A stretch of 64,000 nt of DNA, taken from assembly GCA_036924085.1 (NCBI GenBank), contig JAVGWX010000004.1:82114941-82178940 (forward strand), in the 5' to 3' direction. The position numbers and the translations under genes are program-made. This DNA is from Ariolimax columbianus (taxonomy: Eukaryota > Mollusca > Gastropoda > Stylommatophora > Arionidae). Numbering within the stretch: position 1 is the first letter of the stretch; every line of letters starts with the position of its first letter. Under the pieces are notes generated by a model. It worked only from the letters and a program-made list of their open reading frames with translations, was not told the origin of the DNA and ran no database searches. Positions 21,322-31,621 of the stretch are shown here, in pieces.

Positions 21322-21493
21322 TTCTTCTTCTTCTTCTGCGTTTGTTCTCATTCTCCCACCACCCAGCCCTGAACAGGGCTTTGCAAGTAGCAGGAAGTAG
21401 TCTGTAGAACGGAATGCGTTGTGTCGCTAGTTTACAGCTCAACTGCGATATTTGCACCTTTCCGTCCGACACATCCGTCTTCGGCAGGAATCG
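21322..21493 (-). mobile_element. SINE-A, short subfamily
   Basis: CTT run, ttgttctcattctcccacca, ctgaacagggctttgcaagt, gaacggaatgcgttgtgtcg, ctagtttacag, gtccgacacatccgtcttcg, ending at gcaggaa. Flanked by caagtac (21315-21321 and 21494-21500), a 7-bp duplication. It shows the short-subfamily diagnostic changes gtcgctagtttac and gtccgacacatccgtc. Confidence 0.85.
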
Positions 21494-21500
21494 CAAGTAC

Positions 21501-22190
21501 AAATTATATATGTAGACTTCTATCCCACAGCTGTACATTAGGGGCAGTACACTAAAATCTCAAATCTCAAAATCCTGGTATTCAATCATGTACGAGTGTC
21601 TGATGTCAGATAAGCAAACGTTGAGTAAGCTCATTTCGCTCTTTTGCCTCATCTCCTCTATACCATCGCTCCACCACATTATAGCCAAACAATTCGAGAC
21701 CAGTATTATACCATTTTAATTCCTCTATTCGGTGAATATTTGAACTTTGTTCGTTGCAGTCTTCATTGGAAATGAGAATTGGTTGTTTTTGTTTGTTTGT
21801 TTGTTTTGTTTTTTTGGTGGTGGATTTAATTTCTTATTTTTATTTATAAAGTCCTAACGAAATGAACCCTTCTCTAGACTTTTATATTCTTAATTTGATA
21901 TAAATATCTGTATCTCTTATTTTGTTTACATTTCTGCCAAGTTACTTGAATGATTCTATCCCCTGTTGCATAGTGTCGGCCAACACAGTATAATTATTGT
22001 TTGATGTCTTATTCTCATAATCTGGTGTCTTCATTATGTTTTGTTCTGTTCCTAACAATCGAATTCATTGCACTACATTATACTCATTGGTTCTACACAC
22101 TTCTACTTCGTCCTCTCTTGCGTCCCATCCCGCTCGAACCTCGTTCAAAATCAAATATCTACCGTCTGGGAATTGCTGATCTAACAGATG
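21501..22190. other. Unassigned, AT-rich
   Basis: Contains a (gttt)n stretch near 21785-21825. The open frame 22001-22198 has no recognisable domain. Confidence 0.45.
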
Positions 22191-22205
22191 GTCATTGATA
22201 GACTT

Positions 22206-22567
22206 CTTCTTTTTCTTTTTCTGCGTTCGTTCTCAATCTCCCGCTATCAAACCCTGAAAGGGCTTAAGTAGCAGAATGTAGTCCAGAGAACGGAATGCGT
22301 TCTGTCTTAGTTTACAGCTTAACTGTGATTAATGCATCTTTCGGTCCAACACATCCGACTTCGGCAAGCATTTTTTGAGTACCGGGTTATCATTCCCTCT
22401 TCGATCCCTTCTCCTTAGCCAGTCTGCCCTGCTACAGCCTGTTACCCAGGATCACCGCGTGGAGGTGTAGAAAGGTCTTGGCAGCTCTGGTTCGCAGGCC
22501 CTGACGCTAGTAGTCAGCTATGGGTCGCTGACCACTGCAGCTCATGCGCTGCTCAGCGTCTTGATCC
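22206..22567 (-). mobile_element. SINE-A, full length, with perfect target-site duplication
   Basis: All blocks from gcgttcgttctcaatctccc to cagcgtcttgatccc. The 13-bp repeat cattgatagactt flanks it exactly at 22193-22205 and 22568-22580. This is one of the clearest insertions in the window. Confidence 0.93.
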
Positions 22568-22580
22568 CATTGATAGACTT

Positions 22581-23100
22581 AACAATGTCACTTCTAAATA
22601 TAGTGTACCCGTAATTGGTGCCTGTGACGTCAGGATGTCGGCTCTTTTATTTTCCTGGACGCCAGAAGGAGAGCCACACCAGCCTCTCTAGGTTTGATGC
22701 CGCTACAGCTAACCATCTACTTATACCTTAGCCAGCATTTCTGTACCTTCCAAAGTATGGTTTGAAAGTCTTAAACGATTACTGTCCCTGTTAAAGAGGT
22801 CTCAGATAACCATCTCATAGCTACAGTCACTGCTTTCATCTCCATTCTCGTATTGGAGGTTGCTATTATATATGATCCACTCTAGTCTGCGACAATCTGC
22901 CCTCTCACTCGAGCTGAGAAGCCACAACTATATATCTCACTGCGTAGCACCCATCCATCTGTATAATTCATGGCATCACTATACTGTATGTTATCATTTA
23001 TCAGCTGGTTATCTGCTATGCCGTTGCACAACTATTTACATTCCCTGCCTAGGGTTATGTTGACTGTGACAAACTGTCATTATGTTGCCAGTTCTTATCT
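22581..23100. other. Unassigned stretch
   Basis: No domain or repeat family recognised on either strand. Confidence 0.4.
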
Positions 23101-23104
23101 ATAC

Positions 23105-23400
23105 TTCTTCCTTGGCTATCAACTTAACTCATTTTAGTTGTCTAATTGTTCTTCTGCCTGTGCCATCCATGTCGCTCCTCTCTTGATTCTTGATGTCTGG
23201 GGTATTTTGTGCAGGAAGTGCGCAATAATTTTCTGTCTTCTGTCTGCCAATCCTCAGCTCCAATTTATGCGACAATTCATCAAGTATACTAATTTTATTT
23301 TGTATCAGGTTATGGTTGCTAGACAGTACAGTTAAGTCATCGACAAAAGTCAAGATCACGAAGTCTTTTTGTCATCTGTCCACCTAAAAGTAAATGTTTA
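23105..23400 (-). pseudogene. LINE reverse-transcriptase core fragment
   Basis: The minus frame 23129-23359 begins MILTFVDDLTVLSSNHNLIQ, continues NKISILDELSHKLELRIG and has KTENYCALPA. FVDD stands where the FADD/YADD catalytic motif is expected, followed by the usual (L/V)LS....IQ.K...L......GL.I...KT segment. Both aspartates are kept, but only about 76 residues survive. Confidence 0.75.
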
Positions 23401-23955
23401 CCTGACTTAGAATTCTGCACGGAAAAGCAGCGATAAATGAACCAATCACCGCAAGTCACAAAGTGCGTAGACATTATACAATGAACAAACTAACACGCCA
23501 AATCAAACTACTGTTTGTTATATGAAAATACGTATTATTATTTAAGGCACTTCTCAGCAAAACATACATTAAATTATTCAAATAACTTACACGAAACGAA
23601 GTTTAGATTTTTAAAGATCCAAAATGAAAATAGAGACTAGGATAAGGAATGACTAGCAGAATACGAAACGCGACTGCCTTCTAACTGTTCATTCCTTACA
23701 AATGAAGATCGCAAGAACAAACACAATGCACCTAGAAAAATAAAATAGAAAACATGCGGCGGAAAGCCAAATGCCTAACAAAAATTTGCAACGGTTATAC
23801 AATATCTGAATAACAAAACACGATAACACAATCAAGGGAGCGCAAATGAAGATTCAGCGTGGTTGTTCTTCGCGTTTGGATGGCAGAAAGCCAAGACCGC
23901 ATAAGGGCAGCAATACAGGTGAGAACCAATTAGGATGCTAGAACATTACCTGAGC
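23401..23955. other. Unassigned, A-rich
   Basis: AT-rich DNA without recognisable features on either strand. Confidence 0.4.
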
Positions 23956-23958
23956 TTG

Positions 23959-23959
23959 T

Positions 23960-24005
<46 letters not shown>

Positions 24006-24680
24006 GGCACACCTGGTTGAGATCGTTGTCCTATCCCCATCCAACTGTTTCTTCTTCTTCTTCTTCTTTTCATTCTTCTTCTTCTTTTTCTTCTTCTTCT
24101 TCTTGTTCTTCTTCTTCATCTTCGTCTTCTTATTCATCATCGCCCTTCTCTTCTTCTTTGTCTTCTTCTTCTTCGTCTTCTTCTTTGTCTTCTTCTTCTT
24201 CGTCGTTGTCTTCTTCTTCTTCGTCGTCTTCCTTATCCTGGTCCTTCATTTCTTCTTCCCATTCTTCACCATAATTTTATTTGTTTATTTATCCTCGTAC
24301 TTTTTTTCTTCTTCGTCTGCTTCTTCTTCTTCTTCTTCTTCTTCTTCTTTTTCTCATAATCATGTACTCTCATCCTTCTCTTCCTTTTCTTCTTCTTCTT
24401 CTCCTTATTTATCCTCATGCTATTTGTGTCTACTCATTTCTTTTCTTCTTCTTCTTCTTCTTCTACTTCTTCTTCTTCTACTACTACTACTTCTTCTTCT
24501 TTCTTTTTCTTCATCTTCTTCTCTTTTGTCTCGGTCTTCCCTTTCTTTATCATCATCCTCCCCATTTTTATCTACTCATTTCTTTTCTTTTTCTTCTTCT
24601 TCTTTCTCTTCTTCGTTTTCTTCTTCTTCTTTGTTGTCTTTGTTTTCTTAACCTTCTCTTCTTCTTCTGCATCAGCTTCT
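23959..24680. repeat. GT microsatellite followed by a long CTT tract
   Basis: (GT)n at 23959-24005, then about 630 bp of imperfect CTT/TTC triplets (24047-24680) with cgtc, tact and atc interruptions. The minus strand is a GAA-rich purine strand. All three frames are open over long distances as Phe/Ser/Leu runs, which is compositional and not coding. The tract may have begun as a (GAA)n retroposon tail, but no SINE or LINE body borders it. Confidence 0.9.
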
Positions 24681-24824
24681 TCGAAAGCGTCCACCACCAA
24701 ATTACACCGATTTTGAAACACTCTAGTGCTTTTTTCATCTCAGAGGAGGCTGATAAATCCACTGTTTATTCCTACATTGTGTTACCAATGTCAATCTTGG
24801 TCCTTACTAAAAGCAAATGAGTAA

Positions 24825-24985
24825 GATCCATAGCTGTGAGATGCGTTGTGTGAGAAGTGCGGTCGGAAAGACAATCCGTGACCGAATCCGCAACACCACG
24901 CTGAGGCAGACAGTCGGGACAAACCCAGTTAGTAACTGCATTGACGCCCAAAAAACCAAATAGTTTGGTCTTTTAATCAGAAAGC
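24825..24985 (+). pseudogene. LINE C-terminal fragment
   Basis: Plus frame: GKTIRDRIRNTTLRQTVGTN, then PVSNCIDAQKTK, a stop, and FGLL. It corresponds to R.RDRIRN..IR...G..PV...I......WFGHL, as in 17545-17810. Very short and interrupted by a stop codon. It abuts the CR1/L2-like LINE to the right. Confidence 0.65.
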
Positions 24986-24999
24986 ATCATGACAAGCAA

Positions 25000-25605
25000 G
25001 TTAAGGTAGCAGTGAAAAGGGCAAATGCAATGTTAGGTATGATAAAAATAAATATTAAACATAGCAAGGCAGTGATAGTCAAAATGTATAAAGCATTGGT
25101 TAGACCTAGAGTGGAGTACTGTGTACAGGTGTGGAGTCCTTTTCATAGAGGGAATATAAACATGCTGGAAAGAATTCAAAAAAGAGCGACAAAGCTGATA
25201 GTGGGATTCCAGAATTATGAGGAAAGACTCAGAAAAACCGGCCTACAGTGTCTAGAAGAGAGAAGAATTCGTGGTGACTTAATACAGGTTTATAAGATGA
25301 TCAGAGGAATGGATAAATTAAACTATAACAAGTTTTAAAAAATACAGCCACCCACAATAACAAGAGGGCATAGCTTCAAGTTGACTAAAGAGAGGTCCAG
25401 ATTAGGTATTAGGAAATATTTTTTTAGTCAGACTGTGGTGTCTGCTTGGAATGCATTGCCAGGTGAGGTAGTGGAGGCAGGGACAACTAATGCATTTAAG
25501 AATAAATTGGATGCGTATAGCTTTTAGAGCAAGGTGATGTAAATGTAACTGGTTGTATACAGACTCTGCAGGGTCTTCTAAACCAGTATAAAGACGTTAA
25601 ATTAA
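25000..25605 (+). mobile_element. CR1/L2-like LINE 3' end, best preserved copy
   Basis: From 25012 the frame reads [60 protein letters not shown] and, beyond one in-frame TAA at 25336-25338, RKYFFSQTVVSAWNALPGE, ending at TAG 25525-25527. The 172-codon frame therefore has a single nonsense change. It corresponds to the RT thumb and C-terminus. The 3' untranslated end is ctggttgtatacagactctg ... taaaccagtataaagacgtt plus an (a)ttaag repeat. The catalytic RT core is absent (5' truncation). Confidence 0.9.
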
Positions 25606-25799
25606 GTTAAGAGAGCATGCCATATGCAGATCGCCGTCTTCGACGTTGGTAGATTGATATGTCTCTGACATACTCAGGAAGTTACACCTAACAACAGCAT
25701 AATTATCCCACCTAGCGATAACAAGACATCTACGCATCCCATCTCCCTGCGACGCTTGATGACAGGAAGACTAGAACAAAGGAAGAAGAATAAGTGTGA

Positions 25800-26045
25800 A
25801 GTCTAAGGATAATCACTTTCTGGCTTCGGGGGTAAACTCTGAGAAAAAGTCTGCATCTTTTGCTATCTCCAATCGTCTCAATAAAATCTTGCCACTGGAA
25901 AAATATAGATCAGGACAAGAGAGTGAGGTTGACAAAAGGCGAAGTTATTCTTCACTCTAATCAAAATAACCGAGCAATTCGCGCATTTCAGCGGACACAG
26001 CAAGAGAAAAGACTGTCCACGCGGATGGACGAACATCACTGCCCA
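25800..26045 (+). mobile_element. SINE family C body
   Basis: Body blocks gctatctccaatcgtctc, ccactgg, gagagtgaggttgac, gttattcttcactctaatca, cggacacagcaagagaaaag and gatggacgaacatcac. Matches 4196-4425 in reverse. The tRNA-like head is not visible. A 36-bp array begins immediately at its end. Confidence 0.75.
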
Positions 26046-26420
26046 AACACAGTTCAGTTGACAGGGACAAAATACTACCCAAACACAGTACAGTTGATAG
26101 AGACAACATACTACCCAAACACAGTATATTGACAGGGACAGCATACTACCGAAACACAGTATAGTTGACAGGGACAAAATACTACCGAAACACAGTACAG
26201 TTGACAGGGACAGCATACTACCGAAATACAGTATAGTTGACAGGGACAACATACTACCGAAACACAGTACAGTTGACAGGGACAACATACTACCGAAACA
26301 CAGTACAGTTGACAGGGACAACATACTACCCAAACACAGTACAGTTGACAGGGACAACATACAACCGAAATACAATACAGTTGACAGGGACAAAATACTA
26401 TCCAAACAAAGCAGTTTGAC
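26046..26420. repeat. 36-bp minisatellite, about 10 copies
   Basis: Unit acacagtacagttgacaggg + acaacatactaccgaa (36 bp). A period divisible by 3 gives repeating open frames on both strands (for example a CCPCQLYC-type repeat on the minus strand), which I regard as an artefact. Confidence 0.92.
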
Positions 26421-27570
26421 ACAGAATATGTGATAGATGCGAGGCTAATGATCCAAAAACCAGAGGTATTCAAAACCGTCAGTCAAAGCTCTGGACTCTG
26501 GAGACTCGGAGTGGAGTTCAACAGAACGCATCTATGTATAGTCATGTGTCCAAAGACCATTACGTAGCCTCCCTCTTACTACCATTACTCTCCAATCCTT
26601 CCATCCAGGCTAGAAGTATTAATATATTAGATATAAAAGAACGTGCATTCAACTTATATAATGTAACATTAAAAGTAACTTATCTCTTTTATTTGAAACA
26701 TTAATTGTACTGACCTTTCAGATATGTTGAAAGAAAAGTACAAAACCTAGCTCCTGATCGATTATCAAAAATTAATAATTAATATTAACACTAAGAACAT
26801 CAACAGAACCACCATTTTTCCTCCATTTAATTTTGTGTCTCCTAATTTGCAAAATTTTTCGCCGATTGATTTCAAATTAAAATTTGTTCCGCCCTGTTGC
26901 CGCCTCTAAAATTGTGCTGCTCTAGGCGGTCGCCTAGTCTTGCCTAATGGTAGAAACGGCCTTGCCCTCCAGTACTCTTTCTTCCAAACTATTTGGCGTC
27001 TGACATAGCTAAAGTATTTTAGCTTCCTTTTCGTAATGCGGTGTACGAGCCCATTTTGTGCTCTATCAAGGCCTTTTGGGGCGTCTGTTTTTCATTTTCG
27101 TAGTCAGTGATATTTTGAGAACATTCCTATAGCAGCTCGAAGACTTCATTTATCTTCTTTGGTATTTTTGAATTTTTGTGATGGCTCATTTTTCGGGTTC
27201 GCACGTTGTCACGAGGAAGATTTATGTTTTCAGAATTGTCGTTTTTTTGTTTGCGTAATTTTTTTTTTTCATAAACCTCTGCATTGTCTTAATCATTCTT
27301 ATCTTGATTTGTTTTTTGTAGTCTCCATTTTTGGGGGGATAAAAGAACCGATGTATGCTAAACTTCTTTACCGATTTCTTTCTTTCTAATGTAATTTTAG
27401 ATCTTTATTTTGTCGGTAGTCATTTTTGGTTTTTATTTTTACTGCTGTTCATGTATAGTTTTTTTTTTCATCGTCATATTGTTTAACTGACAAGAGCATC
27501 CCTTCTAGTCCATTCGCGATCTTTTAGATTTTATTTTTTTTGATTTTTTTTTTTGCGATCTGCTTATTTC
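26421..27570. other. Unassigned; possible end of a hAT-like DNA transposon
   Basis: Mostly AT- or T-rich unassigned DNA. At 26893-26968 the sequence gccgcctctaaaattgtgc, gctctaggcggtcgcctagt and cctaatggtagaaacggcc resembles terminal regions I associate with hAT-type elements in invertebrates. There is no transposase and no paired terminus in view, so this is weak. Confidence 0.35.
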
Positions 27571-27574
27571 TCTA

Positions 27575-27797
27575 TTCCCCAAGGCGGTATGCGTTGCACT
27601 GTGGTTTTTATGTTGCGCCTGTCGGACCAGTGCATCGGATTTCAGCGCGCATTTTATGTAAGGGTCTGCTTCCTTCTGTATTTTCTAAGGGTTTGTTTCC
27701 CCGGGGTAACGGTAATGCTGGGATGGAGATCGAACCCAGCACCGTCTGATTGTGAGTCGTGTCACTTAACCACTAGCCCACTCCGTCCCCTGATGAT
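27575..27797 (-). mobile_element. tRNA-derived SINE
   Basis: On the minus strand the head reads GGGCTAGTGGTTAAGTGACA (box A region) and, about 40 bp later, GGGTTCGATCTCCATCCC (box B close to GGTTCGANNCC). The body behind it has accctt... and blocks faintly like family B (ccgacaggcgcaacata, tgcaacgcatacc). It is the only copy of this head in the window. A real tRNA gene is unlikely because no full cloverleaf closes. Confidence 0.7.
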
Positions 27798-27814
27798 AAT
27801 ACAGATACTTTGTG

Positions 27815-28135
27815 CTTTAATGGTATATTTATTACATTGAGTGCTATAATGGTATATTCATTACGTTGAGTGCTATAATGGTATATTCATTACATTGAGT
27901 GCTAAAATGGTATATTCATTACGTTGAGTGCTATAATGGTATATTTATTACGTTGAGTGTTATAATGGTATATTCATTACGTTGAGTGTTATAATGGTAT
28001 ATTCATTACGTTGAGTGCTATAATGGTATATTCATTACGTTTAGTGCTATAATTGTATATTCATTACGTTGAGTGCTATAATGGTATATTCATTACGGTG
28101 AGTGATATAATGGTATATTCATTACGTTGAGTGTT
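27815..28135. repeat. 29-bp minisatellite, about 11 copies
   Basis: Unit tgctataatggtatattcat + tacgttgag (29 bp), highly uniform. It ends directly against the poly-A-like 3' end of the LINE at 28140-28945, suggesting that LINE inserted at the edge of, or into, the array. Confidence 0.92.
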
Positions 28136-28139
28136 ATTT

Positions 28140-28945
28140 TTTTTTCTCCTTCGCTCATCCCCAGATCAAGGTTCCGGTTTCTCTTACAAAGGACACCGTT
28201 GTTTGTAAGGCTGTTTCGTCTCCATACATCTTTTGTCTCATATCTGTCTTACGAGGCCAGTATTGTTCTCTCTTTTCCTGCGTGAGCGTGCAGCTTTGCA
28301 GGATGTGTTCCACGGTCATGATATGCTCCCCACATGGGCACCTGTCATCTGTCCCAATCCTGTTTTTGTTGTAAAGATGACTCTTGAGCCTGTTATGCGC
28401 AGTTCTCAGTCTGAAGAGGATGACTTGCTCTTCTTTAGTTAAGTTATAGTAGTTGTCTTCTTTTCGGAAGTCGGGGTGTTGATCAGCCCATTTTACCCTG
28501 AAGTTGGCTTTAATTATTGTCTTGACCTCATTATATGTGATACTCAGATCTGTTTGTGAGGATGCTCCTCCACTCTTTGCTAGTTTGTCTGCAGCGTCAT
28601 TGCCTTCAATATTGCAGGGGGATGGGATCCACTGTATGATCAACCTTGGGTGTTCTGCTGAGAGCTGTGTCAGGGAGAACATACATTGCTCGAGATCTTC
28701 ATCTTTGTGTTGTTTTAGTGCTGCTATTACTGACGCGGCATCAGTCAGAAATACTATGTTTTCTTGGTGGATATCTTTATCTTGGATTACAAGCTCAGCT
28801 GCGGCCTTCAGTGCCTCTGCACGGAATTTACTGGAATATGTTCCCGTAGTTAAAACTCGAGTTTTCTCTTCTCCATTCCTTAGTCTGTAATAGACCCCTC
28901 CACCTTCATTGGATGTGACTTTGTTAGATGAGCCATCAGGCTTCT
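28140..28945 (-). pseudogene. RNase H LINE (I-group), diverged relative
   Basis: The minus frame ending at 28155 encodes DGSSNK (first catalytic Asp of RNase H), FRAEALKAAAEL (Glu), FLTDAASV (Asp), then IIQWIPSPCNIEGNDAADKL, where the usual histidine of VPSHCN is proline. The C-terminus follows with EEQVILFRLRTAHNRLKSHL and RCPCGEHIMTVEHILQSC (CxCx8Hx4C). Clearly a different subfamily from the copies at 11981, 34315 and 56407. It is open for its whole length but starts inside the RNase H domain, so it is a truncated copy. The 3' end has a short A-rich tail. Confidence 0.85.
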
Positions 28946-29107
28946 GAGAGCGCACGAACCTAGCATAGGTACATACAGAGGCACACATGCATCCAAGCAC
29001 TGGTTTATGAGTCTTAATATCGCCCAATTGACTACGGTCTGGTGTGGAATAGGCGCGCCTTCGCCAGTAGAAACTAGTGAGGCAAACACGTAAAATAAAA
29101 AATACAA
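28943..29107 (-). repeat. Dispersed repeat, family E
   Basis: The minus sequence matches 37735-37900 (plus): ttttattttacgtgtt, ggcgcgcctattcca, ccagaccgtagtcaa, gggcgatattaagac, cataaaccagtg and ttggatgcatgtgtg. It joins the truncated LINE exactly at the LINE's 5' end, which accounts for the N-terminal 30-odd residues of the open frame ending at 28155. Function and class unknown. Confidence 0.8.
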
Positions 29108-29324
29108 TTTTTTAGAACATGTTCTCTACATTGGAACGAAAACAGAAATGATTGCAAATGCTTTGAAACAGACTTACTTCAAAAGGGGCCAGGAAACAGG
29201 GGTTGTGTGCGCTTCACGTTGAAGTGAATAAAGGAAAATGAAAACGATACATAAAGAACACTACAAACAAACCTTAATAATGAAAGACAACAAAATAAAG
29301 AATGCACAACTGATGGATACTCAC

Positions 29325-29383
29325 TCATCGTCTGCACCACGACGCCGACGGCGGGCTTCCCTGCGTTCTTCTAAACTGCTCAT
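29325..29383 (-). CDS. Candidate 5' coding exon of a host gene (speculative)
   Basis: On the minus strand an ATG at 29383 opens MSSLEERREARRRRRGADD and reaches a strong splice donor, GA|GTGAGT, at 29324-29319, leaving phase 2. About 30 bp upstream of the ATG is tgtattgcatttcAG (AG at 29415-29414) behind a long T-rich tract, a good acceptor. So 29325-29413 looks like an 89-nt internal exon holding a short 5' UTR and the first 19 codons. The segment is GC-rich and codon-like amid AT-rich DNA and matches no repeat in the window. A 34-nt open piece before GTAAGT near 29180 could be a next exon, but that is weaker. I do not recognise the protein. The short length means chance remains possible. Confidence 0.35.
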
Positions 29384-29625
29384 GATTGGTTAGATTTGGT
29401 CACGTGCGAAATGCTGAAATGCAATACACAACAACAAAAAAATAAAAAATAAACATAATATAAAAGGATGCAGAAAATATTGGAGGCAATGATGGATGGA
29501 AGACAAACAAAATATTACGAGACATTTTTGCATAACAACAGAAGGTTCTTGCGTCTTAAACCGTTTCCTTGGTTCCTATAGTACGTAACGGAAAATTATA
29601 TTTCAGGTCGATATAAATGTTATGT

Positions 29626-29835
29626 TTCTTCTTCTTCTTCTTCTTCTTCTTCTTCTTCTTCTTCTTCTTCTTCTTCTTCTTCTGCGTTCGTTCTAAATTT
29701 CCCGCTACCAAGCTCTAAACAGGGCTTTGCAAGTGGCAGGATTTAGTCTGGAGAACGGAATGCGTTGTGTCGCTAGTTTACAGCTTGACTGCGATATTGG
29801 CACCTTTCGATCCGACACATCCGTCTTTGGCAGCA
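29626..29835 (-). mobile_element. SINE-A, short subfamily, long CTT/GAA tail
   Basis: A pure (CTT)n run of about 55 bp, then gcgttcgttctaaatttccc, tctaaacagggctttgcaag, gaacggaatgcgttgtgtcg, ctagtttacagc and gacacatccgtctttggcag. It ends where the other short copies end. No convincing target duplication found. Confidence 0.85.
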
Positions 29836-31150
29836 ATTTTATTTTAATGAAATAAGTTAAGACTTAGCTAAAGATAGAAGTGTAGAAAATGGTTATTCAG
29901 TTTTGAGAAGGGTTAGGTTTATGGTTAGAATTATGTTTAGGTTTAGGATTAGGGTTAGAATTAGATAACATCGTTGTTAATATATCTTCTGACAGCATGG
30001 ATAATGCCATGCTGCTGTAGAAACTGGATGCTAGTCTACTTATCATGGACCAACATTGATAGATTCAAGATATACATTGTTAAAACGGCAGGAATAAGCC
30101 GTGGCAGGAGCAGAAATTATTGTTAAAACGGCAGGAATAAGCCGTGGCAGGAGCAGAAATTATTGTTTAATTTCACAGAATGTTTGACACATCCAACAGT
30201 TTAAAAAGTTGACTATTCAAAGACGTCAAACCCGGTGCTAAAAATGTATATTTCTCTTGTTGGGGGTGAATTAAAACGCAAGTACCCAGCAGAAACAAAT
30301 GACGATCGAAGTTTAGATAAATAAAGATCTCCATCTGGGTTTAATTATTGAAAACATTACAAATTATGTCAAAGTACAAAGTTGAACGAATAACGAAAAG
30401 GTGTTGTTTTTTTAATGAAGTTATATTGTTAAAGGAAGAATTTATTTCAAGAGAAAAATTAATTAATTCACAAAATAAGCAATTGGCGTAGAACATGTAT
30501 TATTATTTTAGACAACTAAATTATTACTCGATAGAAAATCTTTCTAAAAAGCAGAATCATATCGGAAAAAAAAAGTTTATTGTTTATTGAAACGAAGAAC
30601 ATAAAAAGCAGACAGTAGCAAAAGTAGTACTTCACGTATTAGGAAAAAAGGTGGAGGTCGTAAGAGTTGAGCCGTACGGCGCCACGGCCATCTTTATTAA
30701 AGATGGCTGTGACGGGGCACGCCACTCAAACGGAAGTGCGAAAAGGTAAGTGTTCGAATCGTGTATGTTTCGACCGTCTCCTTTCTCAAGGAATGTTGAC
30801 CCAGTGTCTAGTCCATTTGGAGATGACGAAATAAAATTCGAAGATCACTTAAACAAGAACCTTTTGCACTAGAAAATAGACAAACGATAAAAGGTAGCGA
30901 AATTCCTTCCCAACACCGGCCTTCGTGAAGGTCAATTAGAGGCAGCCCCTCATCATGCACAGAAACGATTGGTCAATCACATAATTGTCTGCACGATCGA
31001 TTGCAAGTATATACAACATACCATAAAGGAGGTAGAAGAGGCGAGACTAAGAATATGGTGAAAACAGGTTCATTAAAACTCAAGAGAGCACAAGAAATCA
31101 AGGTTTACAAAAGGCAGAGGAAACAACAGATATTGTTATTTCAATAAATT
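29836..31150. other. Unassigned, AT-rich, with small local structures
   Basis: Includes ggttaggtttatggttag-type repeats (29905-29965), a 43-bp direct duplication (30076-30161), and a near-perfect hairpin gccatcttta/taaagatggc around 30687-30708, which is followed by an ATG at 30703 with a GTAAGT at 30746. No gene can be supported. Confidence 0.45.
30076..30161. repeat. 43-bp tandem duplication
   Basis: Two identical copies of a 43-bp unit that contains gttaaaacggcaggaataag and ccgtggcaggagcagaaatt. Confidence 0.9.
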
Positions 31151-31167
31151 TCATTTATTTAGTCTGG

Positions 31168-31496
31168 GATCAATATGCTGAGCAGCGCATGAGCTGCAGT
31201 GGTCAGCGACTGATAGCTGACTGCTAGCGTCAGGGCCGGCGAACCAAAGCTGCCAAGACCCTTCTACACCTCCACGCGGTGATCCGGGATAATAGGCTGC
31301 AGCAGGGCAGATTGGTTAAGGAGAAGGGATCGAAGAGGGAATGCTAACCCGGTACTCAAAAAATGCTTTCTGAAGTCGGATGTGTTGGACCTAAAGGTGT
31401 AAATATCGCAGTCAAGCGTTCTCTGGACTACATTCTGCCATTTAAGCCCTTTCAGTGTTTGGTAGTGGGAGATTGAGAATGAACGAAGCCAAGCCC
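31168..31496 (+). mobile_element. SINE-A, nearly full length, with 14-bp target-site duplication
   Basis: Plus orientation: gatcaatatgctgagcagcg through ggcgaaccaaagctgc, cacctccacgcggtgatcc and gaagtcggatgtgttggacc to gaatgaacgaagccaagccc. Flanked by tttatttagtctgg at 31154-31167 and 31497-31510. Short internal deletion (about 25 bp) before gttctctggac. AAGCC-type tail. Confidence 0.92.
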
Positions 31497-31621
31497 TTTA
31501 TTTAGTCTGGAACGGATGATATGGCAGAGTGAATGACCTGATAGTAGTTAGCATCCTATAGCTTAGTGCTGTCATCAGAGTGAGTGAATCAGAGCTGAAC
31601 AAAAACAGTATTCCCCTTTCA

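Noticed and set aside
23935..24820. Very long open frames (up to 238 codons) of Phe/Ser/Leu
   Set aside because: They coincide with the CTT tract and exist in all frames. Composition alone explains them.
25878..26473. Cysteine-rich minus frames of 120 and 175 codons resembling a secreted repeat protein
   Set aside because: Entirely a 36-bp tandem repeat plus SINE. The period divisible by three keeps the frame open.
28880..29107. 75-codon minus frame as a gene
   Set aside because: Lies in repeat E, which recurs at 37735-37900. Partial frame conservation is noted as a finding, but coding is not supported.
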